Part shown: positions 58,552 through 64,000 of the stretch, one piece after another | How positions within the stretch are numbered: position 1 is the first letter of the stretch | Layout of the letters: each line of letters begins with the position of its first letter | From: Solibacillus silvestris | GTDB lineage: Bacteria; Bacillota; Bacilli; Bacillales_A; Planococcaceae | Reading direction: 5' to 3' | Length of the DNA: 64,000 nt | Assembly: GCA_001586195.1 (NCBI GenBank) | Contig: CP014609.1 | Location: 2,632,501 to 2,696,500, forward strand | Translations under genes and position numbers: made by a program | Notes under the pieces: generated by a model | Databases searched by the model: none | Told to the model about the DNA's origin: nothing | The model's input: the letters and a program-made list of their open reading frames with translations, nothing else

Positions 58552-59163
58552 GTGAAAATTATTGTATTCGGAGCAACAGGTGGCGTTGGACAGCATTTTG
58601 TTGAAATGGCTGTCGCCGCTGGTCATACTGTTACCGCATTTGTACGTACACCTGAAAAATTGAAAACTACAGATGTAACGATTATTCAAGGTGATGCATT
58701 TAATGCAGAGCAAGTGGCGGATGCGATTATAGGTCATGATGCGGTCATTTCATGTTTAGGTTCAAGTGCTGGCATGAAAAAATCAAATGAGCTTGAAACG
58801 ATGGGTAAAAACATTGCAGACGGTATGGAGATGGCCGGCGTAAAACGTCTAGTGTACTGCGCTTCAGCTGGTGTGGATGGTGAAATTCCGGGTGTGATGG
58901 GTAAACTGATGATGAAAATGCTCGCTAATCCATTAGCGGATCACCGCGCAGCGCTTAACTATTACAAAACAAAAGATGTTACGTACACAATCGCACGTCC
59001 TATGGGCTTAAAAGATGAACCGTTAAAAACCGATTACAAAGAGACAGTCGATACGGTTCCAAAAGGTTCAAGCTCGATTCCGCGTGCAAGCGTGGCCCAT
59101 TTTATGCTGAAAGCATTGGATGATGCACAATACGAAAACAAATCAATTGGTTTATGCAGCTAG
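58552..59163 (+). CDS. NAD(P)-binding SDR/NmrA-like protein
   Basis: A 203-aa Rossmann-fold protein. The nucleotide-binding motif is VFGATGGVGQHFVEMA (residues 4-19), with DAVISCLGS and RLVYCASAGVDG as later strands. It belongs to the atypical short-chain dehydrogenase/NAD(P)H-binding (NmrA-like) family; the reaction is unknown. The start is GTG 58552, 9 nt after AGGAGG. It sits 2 bp after the drug-efflux gene. Confidence 0.85.
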   Translation: MKIIVFGATGGVGQHFVEMAVAAGHTVTAFVRTPEKLKTTDVTIIQGDAFNAEQVADAIIGHDAVISCLGSSAGMKKSNELETMGKNIADGMEMAGVKRLVYCASAGVDGEIPGVMGKLMMKMLANPLADHRAALNYYKTKDVTYTIARPMGLKDEPLKTDYKETVDTVPKGSSSIPRASVAHFMLKALDDAQYENKSIGLCS

Positions 59164-59173
59164 ATTTAAACAG

Positions 59174-59217
59174 ACGAAAACTACCTCCAAATGGTTGAGG
59201 TAGTTTTCGTTTTTTTA
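59174..59217. terminator. Bidirectional intrinsic terminator
   Basis: ACGAAAACTACCTC pairs perfectly with GAGGTAGTTTTCGT around a roughly 9-nt loop, then TTTTTTT. It serves the SDR gene and the convergent anti-sigma gene. Confidence 0.9.
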
Positions 59218-60147
59218 TTTGGAATTATCGATTTCCTCGATTTTATTGACTAATTTCCGGAAATGATTAGCCAACGCTTTTGGGATTTCGAATATTGTCC
59301 ATGTATTTTTTTCCACATCATTTTTCAGCACATAGCTTTCTTCGTCTCCGCCCTTTAACCATAGCTCCAGCCTTTCTCTCTTTCCATTTTTATATTCGAT
59401 TTCTATCATTAACTCAGATACATCCAAACCAATTCTTTGGTGTTCTTCGTTCACTGTTGCCTGACTGAATAATTCTTTTACTTCATTTATATCTTCTTCT
59501 AATAGGTAGACCTTTGTCCCAGTGCCGCCGATTTTATAAATTTTCAATGATTGAATGTCATCCACCAGCAAAACATCACTTATTTGAGGGATATCTTCAA
59601 AAGCAAACGGTATTGTATATTCAGTACCCTTATCATCTACAAGAATACGTGGAGCGGTACGGGTTAATGTCCAGCTAAAGCCGTCATCGCCAGTAATGAA
59701 ATACTGATTATCTTTTGTTTTGATTTGAATATTTGTATACGTTTCCTCGATTAATTCTCCTGAATAGGGTTTTTCATCTTCTGATTTTGGCTTTTCTAAA
59801 TAAAGGCGTGTATCACTCCTGTAATGAAGTGTTCCATTATTAAACACATACATTATTCTGCTTTCCTTACGATTTTGTACTATCATATCATTTAAATGCT
59901 CAGGTTTTGCCAAATACATATTCTCATCTTCCGAATCGACCGCCAACTGTTCATCCGATTGCGGCATATAGTAAAGCATTCCACCTACAACAAAAAGCAA
60001 TAGTAATACGATGGCAGGCTGCATGAAGGGCATCCGCTTTTTACGATGCTGTTTTCCATCCAGAACTTTTTGTACAAATGCTTTATTCATCAACGGTTCG
60101 CTGCCGATTGTTTCATCAATTGCTTGCTTCACTTGAGAACTCGTCAT
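59215..60147 (-). CDS. Putative anti-sigma factor, single-pass membrane protein
   Basis: A 310-aa protein with a cytoplasmic N-terminus (about residues 1-38), one transmembrane helix (about 42-62) and a large extracytoplasmic domain. I recognise no named domain. Its position directly downstream of an ECF sigma gene, with a 32-bp overlap, and its topology make it the likely cognate anti-sigma factor. I chose ATG 60147, 8 nt after AAGGTGG. Confidence 0.72.
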   Translation of the reverse strand: MTSSQVKQAIDETIGSEPLMNKAFVQKVLDGKQHRKKRMPFMQPAIVLLLLFVVGGMLYYMPQSDEQLAVDSEDENMYLAKPEHLNDMIVQNRKESRIMYVFNNGTLHYRSDTRLYLEKPKSEDEKPYSGELIEETYTNIQIKTKDNQYFITGDDGFSWTLTRTAPRILVDDKGTEYTIPFAFEDIPQISDVLLVDDIQSLKIYKIGGTGTKVYLLEEDINEVKELFSQATVNEEHQRIGLDVSELMIEIEYKNGKRERLELWLKGGDEESYVLKNDVEKNTWTIFEIPKALANHFRKLVNKIEEIDNSK

Positions 60148-60640
60148 GCCATTCACCACCTTTTAATTGATCTCTTAACTTTTCACGTCCACGCCTAAGT
60201 CTCGTTTTCACGGTATTGTCCGAAATCGAGAGTAAATGTGCAATTTCATCGATTTTCAGTTCCTTGTAGTAATATAAAATTATAATTTCACGGTACTTAA
60301 CCGGAAGCTCAAGAACTACATTTCCCAGCAATTGATTTTCGCTTCTCTCAAGCACATATTGCTCTGCAGATTTGGTTCCTTTAAAAATATCCTGAATTTT
60401 ATTTGTTAAAATGGTATTTTTGTAGCTCCAGCTGCGTAAATAATCATAACTACGATTGATCGTCATTCGATATAAATACGTCCGGTAACTCGCATCGCCA
60501 CGAAATTGTCCACGCTGCTCATATGCTTTTAACAGCACATCCTGTACAATATCTTCTGCCATTTCTTTATTTTTTACATATGTATAGGATAGTCGAAGTA
60601 ATTCCTCGCCATGTGTTCTTATAAATTCTTCAAGCTGCAT
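60116..60640 (-). CDS. ECF-type RNA polymerase sigma factor
   Basis: A 174-aa sigma-70 family extracytoplasmic-function factor. Region 2 (LLRLSYTYVKNKEMAEDIVQ through YLYRMTINRSYDYLR) and region 4 (ELPVKYREIIILYYYKEL, then IAHLLSISDNTVKTRLRRGR) are complete. ATG 60640 lies 6-7 nt after GAGGGGGG; the frame extends upstream without a site. It is translationally coupled to its anti-sigma gene. An ECF-type promoter sits just upstream, suggesting autoregulation. Confidence 0.9.
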   Translation of the reverse strand: MQLEEFIRTHGEELLRLSYTYVKNKEMAEDIVQDVLLKAYEQRGQFRGDASYRTYLYRMTINRSYDYLRSWSYKNTILTNKIQDIFKGTKSAEQYVLERSENQLLGNVVLELPVKYREIIILYYYKELKIDEIAHLLSISDNTVKTRLRRGREKLRDQLKGGEWHDEFSSEASN

Positions 60641-60675
60641 TTTCTTCCCCCCTCTTCTCCAAATGCCAACCGTTA

Positions 60676-60702
60676 GACGGAGCTGTTTTATTTTTAGTTT
60701 CA
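60676..60702 (-). promoter_or_regulatory. ECF-type promoter of the sigma/anti-sigma operon
   Basis: On the minus strand TGAAAC (60697-60702) and CGTC (60676-60679) are separated by 17 bp, about 36 nt upstream of the sigma start codon. These are the -35 and -10 elements typical of ECF sigma factors, so the operon is probably autoregulated. Confidence 0.65.
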
Positions 60703-60722
60703 ACTTTAAATGTTTATTTTTT

Positions 60723-60752
60723 TTGAATGTGGGTAATAAACTACTTTATAAC
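60723..60752 (+). promoter_or_regulatory. Candidate sigma-A promoter of the C39-like peptidase
   Basis: TTGAAT and TATAAC are separated by 18 bp, about 18 bp upstream of the start codon. The transcript leader would be short; the match is fair. Confidence 0.4.
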
Positions 60753-60770
60753 AATTTGGAGGTTTTTAGT

Positions 60771-61298
60771 ATGCGAGTATTATTAAATGTAAATGGCAGG
60801 TCACAATATAGTTCGGATATCCGGCCTGAATATCAAAACTCGGCATGCGGCCCAACGACTGCACATGTTATTTTGAATTACTTATGTGAAGATGAAACAA
60901 TCCGCACTAAAGATGTAAATGAACTTTATAAATTTTTAGGTGGTACAAAAATCGGACTTTTTAAATGGCGGATGATCAGAAATTTACGTCGACTACTCGG
61001 AGAAGACTGGTGTATCGAAGAATGTACATTAACTCAGGCGATTGAGCAATTACGCTTAGGTAATCCGGTAGCGATGAAATTTGATGTGTATTTTACCGGG
61101 CAGTTCTTAAAAAATTATACCCCTCTCTATAAATACCACTGGGTACCGTTAATTGGCTATGAAATAAAAGACAACGAACTTTACTTAACGATTCATGATA
61201 ATGGCGGCCGCAATCGTGACAGCCAGATCCGAACTTTTAAATATGATGACAACCGCAAAATATTAAGCTTTGTGAAAATTGAAAAGGAACAGCAGTAG
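60771..61298 (+). CDS. C39-like cysteine peptidase, no signal peptide
   Basis: A 175-aa papain-fold protein related to peptidase C39. The nucleophile Cys26 is in SACGPTTAHVI with oxyanion Gln22 upstream. His123 (KYHWVPLIGY) and Asp143/Asn144 (IHDNGG) complete the likely triad. There is no signal peptide or ABC domain, so it is predicted to be cytosolic, with unknown substrate. I chose ATG 60771 after TTTGGAGGT. It is divergent from the ECF sigma operon, with a terminator behind it. Confidence 0.8.
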   Translation: MRVLLNVNGRSQYSSDIRPEYQNSACGPTTAHVILNYLCEDETIRTKDVNELYKFLGGTKIGLFKWRMIRNLRRLLGEDWCIEECTLTQAIEQLRLGNPVAMKFDVYFTGQFLKNYTPLYKYHWVPLIGYEIKDNELYLTIHDNGGRNRDSQIRTFKYDDNRKILSFVKIEKEQQ

Positions 61299-61327
61299 CA
61301 TCTATGCTACTGCTGTTTTCTTTTTTC
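61289..61327 (+). terminator. Intrinsic terminator after the C39-like peptidase
   Basis: ACAGCAGTAGCAT pairs perfectly with ATGCTACTGCTGT around a 2-nt loop, then TTTCTTTTTT. Confidence 0.9.
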
Positions 61328-61359
61328 TGAATAAATGATAAGTTAATTGGTTATTACTG
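61328..61359 (+). promoter_or_regulatory. Possible sigma-G type promoter of the ger operon
   Basis: TGAATA matches the sigma-G/sigma-F -35 element, with a weak -10 (ATTACTG) 19 bp downstream, about 25 nt before the start codon. Germinant receptor operons are normally sigma-G dependent. The -10 and spacing are poor. Confidence 0.3.
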
Positions 61360-61383
61360 TAAAAAAAACTGCGAGGATACATT

Positions 61384-62475
61384 ATGAAATCAGTTGGCTC
61401 TATTAGTCTTTTACATATTATCTTTTTAACGATGACATTCATCGGATTAAAAAACCATGTCACGATTATTCCATCCTTACTACAGGGAGCAGGTCGTGAT
61501 GCTTGGTTTTCTGTTATTTTTTCAATATTTTTGATGATTCCCTGGTTAGTTCTACCCTTTATCACATTAAAAAAACTTAAAGATGAATCACTTCGTATGT
61601 ATTTACTAAACAATTACCCTAAGCTGGGTAAAGTGCTTATTTTTATCATTGCTTTTTACTTACTTCTCATGGCCGTTATTACAATGCATGAAACACTACA
61701 ATGGGTTTCAACAACCTTTTTGCTGCAAACGCCGCCATTGCTTTTGTTTTTCTTTTTTACAGTTGTATGCTTTTTACTGGCAACATCCTCTATACTAACA
61801 ATCACGATGGTCAATGTTGTCGTATTGTTTGTTGTCGTAGTTCTAGGTTTCTTTATCGCTTTTGTTAATATTCAAGTGAAAGATTATGCATTGCTACAGC
61901 CATTTTTCGAGCATGGATTTACACCGGTTTTCACATCTATGGTATACCCTGCTTCCGGCTTTATTGAGCTTTATTTGCTCGTATTTATTCAGCAGCACTT
62001 TAAAACAAAGCTTAAATTTTGGCATTTATTAATCATGCTCTTTTTACTATTTGGATTAACACTAGGTCCCTTATTGGGGGCAATTGCCGAATTCGGACCA
62101 ACTGAGGCTGCTAAACAGCGTTACCCCGCATTTGAAGAATGGCGAATTGCCACAATCGGAAGCTTTATAAACCATATCGATTTCTTTTCTATTTACCAGT
62201 GGCTTACAGGTGCATTTGTCCGTGTTGGTTTTATATTATTCATAACAATCGAGCTATTAGGGCTCACTGGTCAAAAGAAGAAAGTTTGGGAATATATTTT
62301 TCCGCTCTTTGTTTTTTGCTCGCTGCCTCTTTATTTACTCGATGACAGTATATTTAGCAAATGGAAGGGGCAATATTTTCTAATAAGTACTACGTTATTC
62401 TTTTTCGTACTTTCATTTATTCTCTTAATATTAGCAAATCGAAAATCAAAGCGAAAGTTGGAATATAATGATTGA
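61384..62475 (+). CDS. Germinant receptor B-type permease subunit (GerAB family)
   Basis: A 363-aa spore inner-membrane protein of the endospore germination permease family (APC superfamily) with about 10 helices. The N-terminal GSISLLHIIFLTMTFIGLKN and the polar segment FGPTEAAKQRYPAFEEWR are typical. It is thought to help bind germinants. Here the B-type gene comes first, unlike the usual A-B-C order. The start is ATG 61384 after GCGAGGATA. It overlaps the A gene by 8 bp. Confidence 0.9.
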   Translation: MKSVGSISLLHIIFLTMTFIGLKNHVTIIPSLLQGAGRDAWFSVIFSIFLMIPWLVLPFITLKKLKDESLRMYLLNNYPKLGKVLIFIIAFYLLLMAVITMHETLQWVSTTFLLQTPPLLLFFFFTVVCFLLATSSILTITMVNVVVLFVVVVLGFFIAFVNIQVKDYALLQPFFEHGFTPVFTSMVYPASGFIELYLLVFIQQHFKTKLKFWHLLIMLFLLFGLTLGPLLGAIAEFGPTEAAKQRYPAFEEWRIATIGSFINHIDFFSIYQWLTGAFVRVGFILFITIELLGLTGQKKKVWEYIFPLFVFCSLPLYLLDDSIFSKWKGQYFLISTTLFFFVLSFILLILANRKSKRKLEYND

Positions 62476-63895
62476 ATACGCTGCCTTAAAAAAGCAATTT
62501 GATAATTGTGCTGATATTCGCTTTCAAACATTTGACTTTCCTGCAAGCAACGTTATGCTCATCACCTGTGAAGCGATGACAGATAATCATTTATTCAATG
62601 AAGTAGTCATACCCCGATTAAGAATGGCATGCCAACAAAAGGAACAATTTGATGAGGCAGTTTTAATACAGAAATTGCATCTTCCCCAGCTACTGAAAAT
62701 TGAAGATTTGCAAGAAGCTGTTACGAATGTATTTAGCGGATTTGTTCTTATTTATATCGAGAATTTAAATATACTGTTATGCAGCAATATTGAAAACAAG
62801 CCTAATCGAAGCCCTGAGGAATCAAACTTAGAAGTAACTATTAAAGGTCCACGTGATAACTTCATTGAAGATTTAGGTGTAAATATTGCTCTTATCCGCA
62901 AACGTCTGCCTACGAATTCATTAAGTGTTGAGAAAATAACGTTAGGAACACGTTCAAAAACAAAGATCGCTATTTTATATTTTAATGACATTGCAGATTT
63001 ATCTATCTTGAAACAATTAAAAAAACAACTCTCTGCAATTGATACAGATGTTATTTTAAGTGGTGAATTAATAATGGAACGGTTGAATAAAATTTCCTAT
63101 TTAATTCCTTTAAATGATTCGACAGGTCGTCCTGATTTTGCGATGCAATCACTCGTTACCGGACGCTTTATCATTTTAGTAGACGGAATTGCATACGCAA
63201 TTATCACGCCCGCCAATATTTTATCATTATTAAAGTCCGGAGAGGATAATGATTTCCCGTCGATATTCAGCTCGTTAGAAAGATTATTACGTTTATTCTG
63301 CATATTAATAGCGCTTTTACTTCCGGCTTTTTGGCTTGCGTTAACAACATTCCATCAAGAGCAGCTCCCAATTCAATTACTTGCGACAGTTGTACAAGCC
63401 AATACGGGCTCCCCACTGCCTGCAGCTATAGAAATGCTTGGAATGCTTTTTATGTTTGAGTTATTTCGTGAAGCAGGATTACGCTTACCGAGTATTTTAG
63501 GTGGAACGATCAGTGTTGTAGGAGGATTAATTATAGGTGATGCAGCCATTCGAGCTGGGATTACAAGTCCGGCAATGATTGTGGTCATAGCCATTTCAAC
63601 GATTGCTACCTTTACACTTGTCAATCAGTCCTTCGTTACGACAATCAGCATGCTGCGAATTGTATTTATTATTATTACATCGATTTTCGGACTTTTCGGC
63701 TTCTTCTTATCACTCTATATTTGCCTTGTTTATATCGCAAATATCCGTGTATTTGGTGTTCCTTATTTAAATATAGCAGCCAATTTGAGCTGGGATAATA
63801 TAAAAATGTCCCTTTTCCGTCCACCACCAAATTCGAGCACGAAACGACCGGAAGTATTAAATGTTAAAGATAAAACAAAGGAAAAAACAAAATGA
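62468..63895 (+). CDS. Germinant receptor A-type subunit (GerAA family)
   Basis: A 475-aa protein with a soluble N-terminal domain (about residues 1-270) including GPRDNFIEDLGVNIALIRKR and about five C-terminal membrane helices with the LPIQLLATVVQANTGSPLPA region. Family A subunits help detect germinants in the spore membrane. It ends in a lysine-rich tail, and its stop codon overlaps the C-type gene start (ATGA). Confidence 0.93.
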   Translation: MIEYAALKKQFDNCADIRFQTFDFPASNVMLITCEAMTDNHLFNEVVIPRLRMACQQKEQFDEAVLIQKLHLPQLLKIEDLQEAVTNVFSGFVLIYIENLNILLCSNIENKPNRSPEESNLEVTIKGPRDNFIEDLGVNIALIRKRLPTNSLSVEKITLGTRSKTKIAILYFNDIADLSILKQLKKQLSAIDTDVILSGELIMERLNKISYLIPLNDSTGRPDFAMQSLVTGRFIILVDGIAYAIITPANILSLLKSGEDNDFPSIFSSLERLLRLFCILIALLLPAFWLALTTFHQEQLPIQLLATVVQANTGSPLPAAIEMLGMLFMFELFREAGLRLPSILGGTISVVGGLIIGDAAIRAGITSPAMIVVIAISTIATFTLVNQSFVTTISMLRIVFIIITSIFGLFGFFLSLYICLVYIANIRVFGVPYLNIAANLSWDNIKMSLFRPPPNSSTKRPEVLNVKDKTKEKTK

Positions 63896-64000
63896 AAAAA
63901 TTGCTTTTATTTCCATTGTTACTTTTAGTTGCTGGCTGCTGGGATACAAATCAGCCTGAACGTATGTATTATTTACTTGGCCTGGGAATCGATTATAAAG
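63892..64000 (+). CDS. Germinant receptor C-type lipoprotein (GerAC family), partial
   Basis: The first 36 codons of a Ger(x)C lipoprotein: a signal peptide ending in VAGC, with the lipidated Cys at residue 16, then WDTNQPE and a GLGIDYK segment typical of the family. The gene runs off the right edge of the window. Its ATG overlaps the A-type stop codon. Confidence 0.85.
   Translation, partial: MKKLLLFPLLLLVAGCWDTNQPERMYYLLGLGIDYK

Overview
The window is about 64 kb of low-GC Gram-positive chromosome from an endospore-forming member of the Bacillales. Gene content and order follow the Bacillus subtilis yug, yui/yum, yut/yun, suf and yus neighbourhoods, with gltAB/gltC and metNPQ placed among them. 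AT-rich composition, strong Shine-Dalgarno sequences, sporulation and germination genes (yunB, a ger operon) and the details of the synteny suggest Planococcaceae (Solibacillus/Lysinibacillus type). That placement is inference; no rRNA, tRNA, phage, insertion sequence or CRISPR array is visible. The window is mostly conserved core genome, so most of the novelty is regulatory or intergenic.

Layout. 1-8.5 kb: cation diffusion facilitator, Fe-alcohol dehydrogenase, catabolic glutamate dehydrogenase, S1-domain protein, NSS Na+ symporter, small HTH protein, yugE/patB, a small membrane protein and cyclophilin. 8.7-19.5 kb: MFS exporter, class A penicillin-binding protein, membrane proteins, leucyl aminopeptidase, yuiD with a non-AUG start, yuiB, NUDIX hydrolase, type II NADH dehydrogenase and a YkuI-like degenerate EAL protein. 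19.5-33.3 kb: chemoreceptor, A-type and Nfu-type Fe-S carriers, yuzD, yutJ with Rex-type operators, yuzB, yutF/yutE, a DUF3055-like gene, yutD, lipA, yunB, an HD-GYP protein, yunD, yunF, a thioredoxin and a 47-residue membrane ORF. 33.4-38.7 kb: the sufCDSUB operon. 39-46.2 kb: a 108-bp intergenic palindromic repeat, gltAB and divergent gltC. 46.3-50.8 kb: metNPQ under a SAM riboswitch, yusE, yusF, gcvH and yusI. 50.8-56.7 kb: a periodic TTAGAA array and the fadNAE beta-oxidation operon behind a FadR-type operator. 56.9-64 kb: thioredoxin, MFS transporter, SDR/NmrA-like protein, an ECF sigma/anti-sigma pair with its own ECF-type promoter, a C39-like cysteine peptidase, and a germinant receptor operon in the order B-A-C that runs off the right edge.

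The genes form functional groups. The Suf system with YutM and YutI supplies Fe-S clusters to clients in the same window (LipA, both glutamate synthase subunits). LipA makes the lipoyl group carried by GcvH. GltAB makes glutamate and the glutamate dehydrogenase degrades it. FadNAE degrades acyl-CoAs. YumB and YutJ are type II NADH dehydrogenase family flavoproteins, and the yutJ promoter carries a NADH-responsive Rex-type operator.

The observations most worth checking are: a nine-copy TTAGAA array with 19-21 bp spacing between yusI and fadE; two Rex-like operators, one lying inside the yutJ promoter; the apparent AUU/AUC start of yuiD; nested inverted repeats between metP and metQ; a terminator-like hairpin whose 3' arm contains the yunB ribosome-binding site; and a short ORF for a 47-aa membrane peptide.
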